Shown: positions 11,301 to 17,638 of the stretch, piece by piece
Position numbering within the stretch: position 1 is the first letter of the stretch
Layout: each line of letters opens with the position of its first letter
Assembly (NCBI GenBank): GCA_937895935.1
Contig: CALBKX010000005.1
Span: forward strand, 1 to 63,149
Direction: 5' to 3'
DNA from: an uncultured Clostridia bacterium
Lineage (GTDB): Bacteria; Bacillota; Clostridia; Christensenellales; UBA1242
DNA length: 63,149 bases
Translations under genes and position numbers: made by a program
The notes under the pieces: generated by a model
The model's input: only the letters and a program-made list of their open reading frames with translations
What the model was told of the DNA's origin: nothing
Database searches by the model: none

Positions 11301-11959
11301 GTTAAACCCTCAAAAATTGTAAAAGGCATAAACAAGTCGCCATTATCTAATTTTTCAGCTTTTATGTTTTGCAAATTAGTCAAAATTGCATCAGTATCAA
11401 TTGAAGAGAAATCAAGACCTAAATCTAAATTAATGCCAAGTAATGGTATTAAATCACTAATTTTTGAAAGACTTTCCACTTCCAATTTAATTTTCATTGT
11501 TTCATTAGAAACATATAGTGTTTTATCTAAAAAGTATATATTTAAAGTAATGTTATTGTTTTCATAACTTATATTTAACTTTCCACAAATTTTTATATTT
11601 TCTAAATCTTGTAAACTTAAGTTACCCTCAAATTTAACAATAATTTTATTGTTTTGGTCACTATAATTTAAACTATCAACATCATTAGTTTTGTCATCAT
11701 TTAGTTCCAACTCTAAATTTAAAGATGTTGAATCAATAGTCAATAAATTATTTAAAAGTTTTTCCCCATCAGATTCTTCTTGAGTGTCATCATTATCTTT
11801 TATGATTTGATTAGTTTGTGTTGGTGATGAACCTTTATAAAAAATGTTGTCTAAAGCAACTGTACCAAATGCTGTTCCAGTTGTAACTAAAAAGAATACA
11901 GAAAAAAATAATAAAAATTTACTCATATATTTATAAACCTTTTTGTTTTCATTTATCAC
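5399..11959 (-). CDS. giant repetitive exported protein with C-terminal InlB-like repeats (2186 residues)
   Basis: Predicted extracellular protein. A short cytoplasmic start is followed by a hydrophobic segment (about residues 12-32), then a Thr/Asp/Glu-rich linker. The bulk (about 60-1750) is made of beta-rich modules with a recurring motif of the type (G)(T/R)IYLxYxxxKIxVxxxxxxI near residues 148, 343, 566, 840, 1053 and 1338. The 566-840 and 1053-1338 blocks look like a duplication of about 490 residues. The C-terminus carries Listeria-Bacteroides (InlB B-type) repeats with GW(Y/F)T...LYAKW or LFAKW signatures near 1810-1910, ending in FAVWKYQK. No sortase motif or C-terminal membrane helix is visible, so retention may rely on the N-terminal segment. 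It follows the 335-residue membrane-anchored gene by 38 nt, probably in one operon. The function (adhesin or envelope scaffold) is inference. Confidence 0.75.
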   Translation of the reverse strand: MINENKKVYKYMSKFLLFFSVFFLVTTGTAFGTVALDNIFYKGSSPTQTNQIIKDNDDTQEESDGEKLLNNLLTIDSTSLNLELELNDDKTNDVDSLNYSDQNNKIIVKFEGNLSLQDLENIKICGKLNISYENNNITLNIYFLDKTLYVSNETMKIKLEVESLSKISDLIPLLGINLDLGLDFSSIDTDAILTNLQNIKAEKLDNGDLFMPFTIFEGLTLNIYTNDKYEVKNIQANNLKLAQKIINLNAGLEKSYLEITEPENSSEFTNVTKMVNLIDNAKEIITNKKLHLNVNASISDKQTIQAMGNLDIDFSSNTNVYAYFNVDYNNSNYAIKLGYINDTLYLQLNDYKFCIEKDDFTSVLTNIFSLLNIDKTPGEILNLIKSLPKIILYKLKDLNFNKLIEIANNESDYVVTILGEQFGLNSNLTFNLSFDNYEKLSGIKVCDLKIDNYNLNLDLDYNTNANIPTLNKDEFNTYKNVEKFVKSILASINEIKTDKVLKLKINKTDITLNDSTYSVNGDIYANFADCITEGSFDYTKINLYTNLNLSINNNPIILEIFIRDERIFVAYGDYKISVKFDKINSIIELVQKIIYIKDNANSNSNLQELWDSANNLKINTSIDYLSILSEILPGIDVGKIISGDFASLKISLLKNIEILNDKTIVTLDKELFNSSDDLSIEIKYNDKITDITIANLELKDIGVNGGISFVENINVPELKNDEFINIDSVSKIFEKTINDIVKILDSKQISLDLAGTAKIKLSEQESSKTELILDIKSGSKLKLDLSEVEFNENFDINKLRAYAQINAEMVVNKYENETLTKSTTQKHFIEFTLTNGTIYLKYNKINAKISVKSLKNAINEVLNILNINLEGKLPEINFDKNALTNLSLDIVKSLTINDSLVSINLDLSELNLGAELNDIILNVVYTEKNIDKIQLQNVNTSIVEIQNIELGFNEYSDIVEPTEKYLDLNNIEELITKIDNTINEFKDNKELSLNLNNVEIAIDNTKVKVNGQIYANLKECFEDTFDIKKISGYANINVLVNTTELNLEMYVQNQRIYVSLGNLNLSVEFDKVTSIVELVQRFIYFKNELAKGTDKTIQSIWDESKGQIVKQEIDIEELIKKYLPGLDFSKIKNKDFASLDISWLENLSILSDKTIIELSKDLFNSDENLILEILFNNKVSGLKISNLNLQNVKVNGGVEILNTITVPTLNKEKYSSLDSAENLVEKTIKNIVDIIDNKHISIELQGKIYHTVEERDADNLLTKSTVTTINMLSSSLAKLDWSEAFDNGVFEISKLKAYIKFEVETTTEKFSFENSTKKLLSTVQRQHSIDITCLNGTIYLKYNKMSVKINLDSINNIVDTISKILNTDLSLNVSNSVNFVELLEKLDVNSILSLNLSDLSLNGILNLNGLKLSLNENSNVVFSLDYSDVGLDKIFIENFSLSNNTVEKLQLKLNEFDSKFAIPSGNYINLNNIDKLLDAISNTTEFTDFEISGNINLKLKVIGINIDWNIPTIVKAKIGDNKLKEASITIGPIPVVPGVNDDVPFQAGNITSGIYAGLDRILNIYIKDDYVYFYRKETVPTILGVQDRTYEKKIMIHIDTLLDDPIYYILQYGMGFSGKIKDAISEAINKERINPVDYSNVLVDFTSTTNQYSLKLNLKELAENDKLDTMTLTVGTTAYNNKMVVENIGFDMYMPVASSVEITLKSNDLKHINIGKPLDLNYLYDYINSYKYKEGAAWAAYNGDWDITDLNKFTLSFKTNCDQTVESMSGAAGARITLPVLNNYYVDSASERVHYIFEGWYTSFDCEDGKEYKENEIPRKNTILYAKWSKRSQKYITINFVPNGGENIPDLIVLENSIINLPTYFELLTEETQESIVTKQFDGWFTDVDLEIPFDSNVAPNENLTLFAKWSIVDSKETYTVNIYDNNEKVLTRRVLEGKNILVSGAKFKDTTKYYLDSTYETEIDINTYIMPNTDISIYIKNEYNVNVTSIYGNVINQQMTKYQGDKISLVSQNSYYFDDGTQTERIIYTFNGYFVGDEKITDLSNFVMPNADINIVASWNKEIKLYYEVSFNVAWAKPDSWKDNNSNVFGKITCTTAPTKVSSIRFLAGTEFDPSKYTSSCVYKYKAMGIDKSYKFVVHSWSTESKKQLSYNSLATSATTESYTVLTNLKITDDVELFAVWKYQK

Positions 11960-11997
11960 AAAGATTAAAATTCACTTTAGATTTTTAATCTTTTTAA

Positions 11998-13005
11998 TTA
12001 ATTTTTCGTTGAATTGTCAGTTAATGCAGGAATTGCAAAATTTCCATCATAAGTAAAAATATTGGTTAATGTAGCATTTGATTTTGCTCTAATTCCAACA
12101 TTAGCTGTATATTGCTCTTCACTTTCAAATTTTAAAATTCTGTAATCAGCATCAATCAAAAGTGTAATTTTAGGGTCAGAGGTAAAGTCAGGATAATCTT
12201 TTAACCCCCCAGTGTCTTTCATTGCTTTTACATAATTAACTACCGATTTGCTTTTGTCTAATGTAAGAGAGAATGTATAATTTCCATTTTCATCTTGTTG
12301 CACTTCGCTTTCAGTAACTACTGTTTTTGAAGAAACTATGTAAGTCATATATTCAAACAATGTTGCTCCATATCTTGTTTGATAATCTTTCATTGTTTTT
12401 ATATCATTTTCACCTGTGTTGTAATTTTGACCATCCCAAGTTATAGTGTTTCCATTTATTTTTCCACCATATTGTTTTATGGTTCCATCATTAACATAAT
12501 TTCTGTTTAACGCTTGAACATATTGGCTTATGCTAATTGTTTCAATAAATAAATTTTTTCCATTTCTTATTGTAAGTGAATCAATAGTTTGTTTTGCCTT
12601 TACAGGTCCAACTTGAGCAATAACTTCACCCTTTCCAACAATCTTTACATCTTCGTAGTTAAAAGTTTTATCAAATGCAAGCACGCAACATTTTGTTGCT
12701 CCAAGTTTAATTTGATTTTTATTTTTTGCTTCTTTTTTAATATCGTCAACATTATCCACCAAAGCAGATACAGCAAAATTATATCTATTTGGATCTAATT
12801 TCCCTCCTATGATATATTTCCCAATTCCCAAACCAAAAATAAAGCCCATTATAACAACTGAAGACATTGTTATCCAAAAACGTTTTTTTGACATTTTCTT
12901 TTTGATTTTAGATTTTTTATTTTTTCTTCTTTTAGAATCACTAATGCTTGTTTCATTAGTAACATTTAATGTGTCATTAATGTTTTGCATTTCTAATTTT
13001 TCCAT
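11998..13005 (-). CDS. membrane-anchored extracellular protein, function unknown
   Basis: 335 residues. A cytoplasmic N-terminus with a strongly basic stretch (residues 25-42, KRRKNKKSKIKKK) is followed by one transmembrane helix (about 44-66, ending GLGIGKYIIGG). The rest is predicted extracellular, with alternating beta-like segments (residues 75-325) and two adjacent cysteines (TKCCVLAF). The start at 13005 has AAGGGA 8-9 nt upstream. It is the first gene of the operon with the 2186-residue surface protein. The pairing suggests an anchor, chaperone or assembly partner, but no family was recognised, so this is inference from position. Confidence 0.65.
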   Translation of the reverse strand: MEKLEMQNINDTLNVTNETSISDSKRRKNKKSKIKKKMSKKRFWITMSSVVIMGFIFGLGIGKYIIGGKLDPNRYNFAVSALVDNVDDIKKEAKNKNQIKLGATKCCVLAFDKTFNYEDVKIVGKGEVIAQVGPVKAKQTIDSLTIRNGKNLFIETISISQYVQALNRNYVNDGTIKQYGGKINGNTITWDGQNYNTGENDIKTMKDYQTRYGATLFEYMTYIVSSKTVVTESEVQQDENGNYTFSLTLDKSKSVVNYVKAMKDTGGLKDYPDFTSDPKITLLIDADYRILKFESEEQYTANVGIRAKSNATLTNIFTYDGNFAIPALTDNSTKN

Positions 13006-13092
13006 TAGTGATTTCCCTTTTAATTTTTTTGCTTTTGTTTGAATTTTTAAAGTGTTTTTTTGTTTGCATTAAACTTATAGTTTACTGCTAAA

Positions 13093-13121
13093 ATTATACA
13101 ATTAATCTATGATGATTTAAA
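13093..13121 (-). promoter_or_regulatory. promoter of the surface-protein operon
   Basis: TTTAAA, 17 nt, TATAAT (perfect -10), with the -10 about 90 nt upstream of the start at 13005. The weak -35 and the half-site cluster just upstream fit an activated promoter. Confidence 0.55.
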
Positions 13122-13140
13122 GGAATTTTTGATAAAAATA

Positions 13141-13199
13141 ATTCTCAACTTTAAGATTGCATATGAGAATCAATTTCAAAATTCTCATTTGACGAGAAT
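13141..13199. promoter_or_regulatory. cluster of four ATTCTC/GAGAAT half-sites
   Basis: ATTCTC at 13141 and 13181 and GAGAAT at 13165 and 13194 form two inverted pairs directly upstream of the -35 box of the surface operon. This looks like paired binding sites for a dimeric regulator. The neighbouring XRE-type gene is a natural but unproven candidate. Confidence 0.45.
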
Positions 13200-13300
13200 T
13201 GTAGATTTTTATCAAATTTTTTATTAAATTAACACCAAAAAAAAACAAACAAAATCAAAGCTTTCTATTAATTTAAACACAATTGACATTTTGCATAAAA

Positions 13301-13336
13301 AAGATAGTAATTTAATTAAATTAAAAATACTATCTT
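13301..13336 (-). terminator. terminator of the XRE-membrane regulator gene
   Basis: Perfect 9-bp stem AAGATAGTA / TACTATCTT, with TTTTTTATG following on the minus strand, 12 nt past the stop codon at 13348. It separates the scfAB-regulator unit from the surface operon. Confidence 0.65.
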
Positions 13337-13347
13337 AAAAATTAAAT

Positions 13348-13950
13348 TTATTTTTGTTTTTTTTGTGGTAATTTTTTTAGTGTTTTTATAAAATAATTTA
13401 ATATTATTACAATTTGCACAGGAGCACCTATAAAAAATATTAACCATAGATTATAAGAAATAAAATGACAATAAAGAGCTGTTATGGCGGACCAAATAAA
13501 AAGCGAATCGATGTAAATTGAATATACTTTTTTACCCCATATATAATTGAAATATTTAAGTACAATTGAACTTGCAACAACCGCCCAAACAAAAGTTTGC
13601 CAATAACTATAATGATTATATATTTTTAAATACAAAAAGAAAACAACGGCAACAAGCCAAACAATAGAAACAGAAAGTGCTGTGCAGACAATTTTGTTTG
13701 CACTTTGATTTTTTTCTAAAAAACTCTTTTCGCCTTCTATATGTTCTTCAAATATGTATGTGATTGGAACATCTAAAGCATCACAAAGAGTTTGGAGTGT
13801 CCCCACATCTGGCAATGATTCGCCTTTTTCCCACCTAGAAATAGCCTTGTCAGAATAATTAACTATTTCTCCAAGTTCTATTTGAGTTAAATTTTTTTGC
13901 TTTCTTAAATTAACTAAATTAGTTGAAACAATTTCCTTTATGTTTTTCAT
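13348..13950 (-). CDS. XRE-family HTH regulator fused to four membrane helices
   Basis: 200 residues. Residues 7-65 are a Cro/C1-type helix-turn-helix (LRKQKNLTQIELGEIV, then the recognition helix SDKAISRWEKG). A linker of about 20 residues leads to four hydrophobic segments (about 86-107, 117-135, 143-162 and 168-188). Membrane-tethered XRE proteins are common in Firmicutes, and their signals are mostly unknown. It begins 42 nt after the scfB stop. There is no Shine-Dalgarno; instead a good -35/-10 pair places the start point on the A of the ATG, so it may be translated from a leaderless transcript. It may regulate scfAB or the downstream surface operon; this is inference from position. Confidence 0.75.
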   Translation of the reverse strand: MKNIKEIVSTNLVNLRKQKNLTQIELGEIVNYSDKAISRWEKGESLPDVGTLQTLCDALDVPITYIFEEHIEGEKSFLEKNQSANKIVCTALSVSIVWLVAVVFFLYLKIYNHYSYWQTFVWAVVASSIVLKYFNYIWGKKVYSIYIDSLFIWSAITALYCHFISYNLWLIFFIGAPVQIVIILNYFIKTLKKLPQKKQK

Positions 13951-13956
13951 AGATAT

Positions 13957-13985
13957 ATTTTATCAATTAAAAATTAATTTTGCAA
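13957..13985 (-). promoter_or_regulatory. promoter predicting a leaderless regulator mRNA
   Basis: TTGCAA, 17 nt, TAAAAT, with the -10 ending 6 nt before the ATG at 13950, so initiation 7 nt downstream would fall on the start codon itself. No ribosome site precedes the ATG. Confidence 0.45.
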
Positions 13986-13992
13986 TGATTTT

Positions 13993-15369
13993 TTAGTCAT
14001 TTAACGCTTCTTCCACCTGCATCATAATTGCACATTCAATTCTCTTTTTGAAAAGTTTACAGCCATATTCATATGTGCCTTTTATGTCGCCCGTAGAATG
14101 ATACGCGTTGGCTGCACACCCTCCACTACAATAAAGTTTTGCCCAACAATCTTTGCAATCAGGTCTTGCATAAGCATTGCACTTTTTGAAATCATTGACT
14201 AAATCTTTATTTTTAATTCCTTCATAAATATTGCCTAAACAATATTTTTCATCACCAACAAATTGATGGCAAGGATATAAATCACCCCAAGGTGTAACTG
14301 CCAAATATTCAGTGCCACTTCCACAGCCACTTATTCTTTTATAAATGCAAGGGCCGTGAGATAAATCAAGCATATAATGATAAAAAGTAATTGGTTTTCC
14401 TTCTTTTTTGCGTTTTAACATCTCTTTTGCTAAAAGTTCATATTGTTCGTAAAGTTTTGGTAAATCTTCTTCAGTTAAAGCATAACTTTCATTAGGTTTA
14501 CAAACTACAGGTTCCATACTAAGTTCGCTAAAGCCTAGGTCTGCCATATGGAAAATATCATTTGTAAAATCAACATTGTTATGCGTGAAAGTTCCTCTAA
14601 TATAATAATTTTTACCTTCACGTTTTTTTACTAATTCTTTAAATTTTGGAATTATAATGTCATAAGAACCCTCGCCTGTTATAGTTTTTCTTAAACTGTC
14701 GTGAATTTCTTTTCGACCGTCTAAACTTAAAACAACATTATGACATTCTTTGTTAGCAAAATCTATTACATCATCATTGATTCCTAAACCATTTGTTGTA
14801 AGTGTGAATCTAAAATTTTTATTATAATTGCCTTCAACACTTCTAGCATATTCAACGATTTTTTTAACGACATCAAAATTCATAAGAGGTTCTCCACCAA
14901 AAAAATCAACTTCTAAATTGTGCCTACTTCCTGAATTTTCAATAAGAAAATCTATTGCACGTTTCCCCACTTCAAAACTCATTAAGGCTCTATCCCCGTG
15001 ATATTTTCCTTGAGAAGCAAAACAATATTCGCAGTTTAAATTACAAGTATGAGCAACGTGCAAACAAAGTGCTTTTATAACATTGTTTCTGTTTTTAAAA
15101 TCAAAAGCCTTATCTTGATAAACATCTTCAGTAAAAAGTTTTTTCTCATTTTTTAACGTTTCAATATCTTGCAAGGTGTCCAATATCTCTTGCCTGTTGA
15201 TTGTGTTATCATTTTTATATTTTTTCAACATTAACTCAATAATTTTTTCTTTATCAATATTTTCATATAACTTAATTATATCATAGGCTAAATCATCGAC
15301 AGTGTGTACACTACCGCTAAACACATCAAGAACAATGTTGTGCCCATTTTGTTTATAACAATGAATCAT
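13993..15369 (-). CDS. scfB: SCIFF peptide radical SAM maturase
   Basis: 458 residues. This enzyme installs thioether cross-links in the six-cysteine SCIFF peptide encoded just upstream. An N-terminal peptide-recognition region (NIVLDVFSGSVHTVDDLAYD, residues 11-30) precedes the radical SAM core with its 4Fe-4S motif C109-x3-C113-x2-C116 (CNLNCEYC). The C-terminal SPASM region is cysteine-rich: CGSGTEY, then YPCHQF, CKDCWAKLYCSGGC and YGCKLF, for auxiliary iron-sulfur clusters. Start: an ATG 39 nt further upstream lacks a ribosome site, whereas the ATG at 15369 has GGAGAAAAAAT and matches the family N-terminus. It is separated from scfA by a hairpin terminator that probably lets only part of the transcripts through. 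Confidence 0.93.
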   Translation of the reverse strand: MIHCYKQNGHNIVLDVFSGSVHTVDDLAYDIIKLYENIDKEKIIELMLKKYKNDNTINRQEILDTLQDIETLKNEKKLFTEDVYQDKAFDFKNRNNVIKALCLHVAHTCNLNCEYCFASQGKYHGDRALMSFEVGKRAIDFLIENSGSRHNLEVDFFGGEPLMNFDVVKKIVEYARSVEGNYNKNFRFTLTTNGLGINDDVIDFANKECHNVVLSLDGRKEIHDSLRKTITGEGSYDIIIPKFKELVKKREGKNYYIRGTFTHNNVDFTNDIFHMADLGFSELSMEPVVCKPNESYALTEEDLPKLYEQYELLAKEMLKRKKEGKPITFYHYMLDLSHGPCIYKRISGCGSGTEYLAVTPWGDLYPCHQFVGDEKYCLGNIYEGIKNKDLVNDFKKCNAYARPDCKDCWAKLYCSGGCAANAYHSTGDIKGTYEYGCKLFKKRIECAIMMQVEEALND

Positions 15370-15416
15370 ATTTTTTCTCCATAAATGTAAGTTGTATATA
15401 AAATTCAAAAAACCAC

Positions 15417-15445
15417 AAAAAAAGCCGATTGCTTCGGCATTTTTT
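15417..15445 (-). terminator. attenuating terminator between scfA and scfB
   Basis: Stem GCCGA / TCGGC with a 5-nt loop, flanked by an A run and a T run that extend the pairing, and followed by TTTTTTT on the minus strand. It starts 20 nt after the scfA stop. Readthrough would give less maturase than precursor. Confidence 0.7.
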
Positions 15446-15464
15446 GTAATTATTTTTTTATTTT

Positions 15465-15620
15465 TTACTTTTTAGCCATTGCTTTTTCGCATTGTTGATT
15501 AGCAACCCCGCAAGAAGTTTTACAAGCTGATTGACAAGAAGTTTGACATTCTCCACAACCACTTGTTTTTAAAGTTTGGTCAACTAATTTTCTAGTTTCA
15601 AGTGTTTTAATTCTTTTCAT
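15465..15620 (-). CDS. scfA: SCIFF six-cysteine ranthipeptide precursor
   Basis: 51 residues. The N-terminal leader MKRIKTLETRKLVDQTLKTS is followed by a core with exactly six cysteines, matching the SCIFF signature (CGECQTSCQSACKTSC, then a last Cys in NQQCEK). Cysteines are at 22, 25, 29, 33, 37 and 44, with acceptor Ser/Thr between them. GGAG lies 6 nt upstream of the ATG. The family is nearly universal in Clostridia and always paired with scfB, as here. The mature product and role are not firmly known; signalling or housekeeping has been proposed. Confidence 0.95.
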   Translation of the reverse strand: MKRIKTLETRKLVDQTLKTSGCGECQTSCQSACKTSCGVANQQCEKAMAKK

Positions 15621-15646
15621 CTTAATCTCCTATTTAAACTTAATAC

Positions 15647-15676
15647 ATTTTAATATATATCAAATATTTTTGTCAA
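15647..15676 (-). promoter_or_regulatory. scfA promoter
   Basis: Consensus -35 TTGACA, 18 nt, TAAAAT, about 27 nt upstream of the scfA start and correctly placed for a short leader with GGAG. Confidence 0.65.
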
Positions 15677-16090
15677 ATGGAAAATAATGAAAATATTTGT
15701 TTATTAAAATCTTGTTTAAATCTTGCATATGAAAATATATACAACTATCCTACAATTTATTAATTATCCGCTATATGTATTTTTGTAAGATTAAAAAAAA
15801 TTAGCCTAATATTTACATAACTATATGCACATATTCTCATATACTCATTATTAATCTATAGGAAACAAATTTGCAACAAATTCTAGATTTGTGCTTATAT
15901 TTCTCTTAAAATTCCAATTTGTCGTTTACGGTGTTTCCTATATAAAAAAATAATAAAAACAAATGTTGAAATGTTTTTGGAACAAAGGATGCTTAAACTT
16001 TAAGTGTCTTTTTGTCAGGACTTCGGGAACCCTACCAAAATGCAATTTTAATGTATAGTTTTGCAACGTTTTAGATATCAAAATAAAAAA
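15677..16090. other. intergenic region with a large nested inverted repeat
   Basis: No gene was recognised. An 11-bp perfect inverted repeat (TATAGGAAACA at 15857-15867, TGTTTCCTATA at 15932-15942) encloses 64 nt. Inside it is a smaller hairpin, ACAAAT / ATTTGT (15876-15892). A GC-richer patch lies at 16015-16040. It could be a structured RNA or a mobile-element remnant. Confidence 0.4.
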
Positions 16091-16115
16091 ACCTCAAAAC
16101 AAATATGTTTTGAGG
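16091..16115 (-). terminator. terminator of the ribosomal cluster after rplQ
   Basis: Stem CCTCAAAAC / GTTTTGAGG with a 6-nt loop, followed on the minus strand by TTTTTTTATTT, 32 nt past the rplQ stop. A strong intrinsic terminator ending the long operon. Confidence 0.85.
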
Positions 16116-16147
16116 ACTTTTAACTTTTGTTAGAAAGTGAACGCTTC

Positions 16148-16654
16148 CTAAATTAATTCTACGATTGCCATTTCAGCAGCATCACCACGGCGAGCTGAAG
16201 TTTTGATAACTCTTGTATAACCACCAAAATTTCCAACTTCTTTAGCACGTTCTGCGTATTTTGGAGCATAAACGTTAAAGATTTTTTCAATTAAAGCGTG
16301 ATTAACTCCATCAGTTCTTGCTTTAAAATCTGCAAGTTTTTCTTTTTCTTGACGTTGTTCATCAAAATCATATAAGAAAGCCATCATTTTACGTCTTGCA
16401 TTAAGTTTTTTAACGCCATCGTTAACTACTTCTTTTTCAACTTTTTTACCATCTACTGTAATTTGTTTTTTTACAGTAACATTGTCTTCATAAGAATTTA
16501 TTGCAAGAGTAAGTATTTTTTCAGCCTTAGATGCAACAGCTTTTGCTTTAGCTACAGTAGTTTCAATTCTACCATACCATAGCAAATAGCTAACTTGATT
16601 TCTAAGAACAGCCAATCTTTCTTTACTTGGTCTACCTAATTTGCTGTTAGCCAT
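16148..16654 (-). CDS. rplQ: ribosomal protein L17
   Basis: 168 residues, a large-subunit protein at the exit-tunnel region. The ends match L17: SKLGRPSKERLAVLRNQV at the start and GGYTRVIKTSARRGDAAEMA at the end. The family is usually 115-130 residues. The extra length is a charged insertion at about residues 54-84 (EDNVTVKKQITVDGKKVEKE). It is the last gene of the alpha-operon part, 12 nt after rpoA, and is followed by a terminator. Confidence 0.96.
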   Translation of the reverse strand: MANSKLGRPSKERLAVLRNQVSYLLWYGRIETTVAKAKAVASKAEKILTLAINSYEDNVTVKKQITVDGKKVEKEVVNDGVKKLNARRKMMAFLYDFDEQRQEKEKLADFKARTDGVNHALIEKIFNVYAPKYAERAKEVGNFGGYTRVIKTSARRGDAAEMAIVELI

Positions 16655-16666
16655 TGTTTTCTCCTT

Positions 16667-17620
16667 TTATTCTTCATCGTTGCGAAGACCCAAGCCATAA
16701 GCTTGAAGTTTAGCAACAACTTCTTCTATTGATTTTAAGCCAAGGTTTCTAACCTTTAACATATCACTCTTAGATTTTTTAGTTAAATCATCTACAGTGT
16801 TTATATTTGCTCTCTTTAAGCAGTTGTAAGATCTTACAGAAAGATCCATTTCTTCAATAGGCATTTCTAATACTTTAACTTGTTCGTCTTCTTCTTTTGA
16901 AACCATAATTTGCATATCGCTCATATTGTCACAAAGTTCAATAAACAAGTTAACGTGCTCATTGATAATTTTGCCTGCAAGACTAACTATCTCACGAGCT
17001 GTAATAGTACCATTTGTTTCAACCTCTAAAGTTAATTTGTCAAAATCAATGCTTTGACCAACACGTGTACTTTCCACAGCATAATTAACTTTTTTAATTG
17101 GTGAGAACAAACTATCCATTGCAATGAAATCTGCTGAAGGGAGTTTTTCTTTATTGATATTATTAGGAACATAACCCCTACCTCTACCAATTAACACTTC
17201 TAAATCAAAATTTGCATCGCTGTCGCAAGTACAAATATGAAGCTCTGGATTTAAGATTTCAATATCAGTATTAGAATCAAAATCAGATGCTTTAATTTCT
17301 CCAGCACCTTTTTGTTTAAGGTGAAGAATAGTTGTGAAATCTTTATCAGTGTTATCAGTTTTAACTGCAAGGTATTTTAAGTTAAGTATGATATCAACAA
17401 CGTCTTCAGTAACGCCAACAACACTTGAAAATTCGTGCATTACATTTGTAATTCTTATTGCTATTGGTGCAACTCCAGGAAGACTTGAGAGAAGAGTTCT
17501 TCTCATAGCATTACCAAGTGTTATACCATAACCTTTTTCAAGTGGTTCTACTATAAAACGAGCATATGAACCACCCTCTGTTTCTTCACAAGTGATTCGT
17601 GGTTTTTCCATTTCCATCAT
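16667..17620 (-). CDS. rpoA: RNA polymerase alpha subunit
   Basis: 317 residues. The N-terminal domain (about 1-230) dimerises and nucleates RNA polymerase assembly; GNAMRRTLLSSLPG is the conserved alpha motif. An acidic linker (KEEDEQ) leads to the C-terminal domain (about 250-310; LSVRSYNCLKRANINTVDDL, then RNLGLKSIEEV), which contacts UP elements and activators. AGGAGG precedes the start; the ATG two codons later cannot be excluded. It sits between rpsD and rplQ, the standard alpha-operon order. Confidence 0.98.
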   Translation of the reverse strand: MMEMEKPRITCEETEGGSYARFIVEPLEKGYGITLGNAMRRTLLSSLPGVAPIAIRITNVMHEFSSVVGVTEDVVDIILNLKYLAVKTDNTDKDFTTILHLKQKGAGEIKASDFDSNTDIEILNPELHICTCDSDANFDLEVLIGRGRGYVPNNINKEKLPSADFIAMDSLFSPIKKVNYAVESTRVGQSIDFDKLTLEVETNGTITAREIVSLAGKIINEHVNLFIELCDNMSDMQIMVSKEEDEQVKVLEMPIEEMDLSVRSYNCLKRANINTVDDLTKKSKSDMLKVRNLGLKSIEEVVAKLQAYGLGLRNDEE

Positions 17621-17638
17621 AATTAATTATTCCTCCTA

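Noticed and set aside
15370..15408. Upstream start of scfB at 15408
   Set aside because: It would overlap the attenuator region and lacks a ribosome site; the family starts at MIH.
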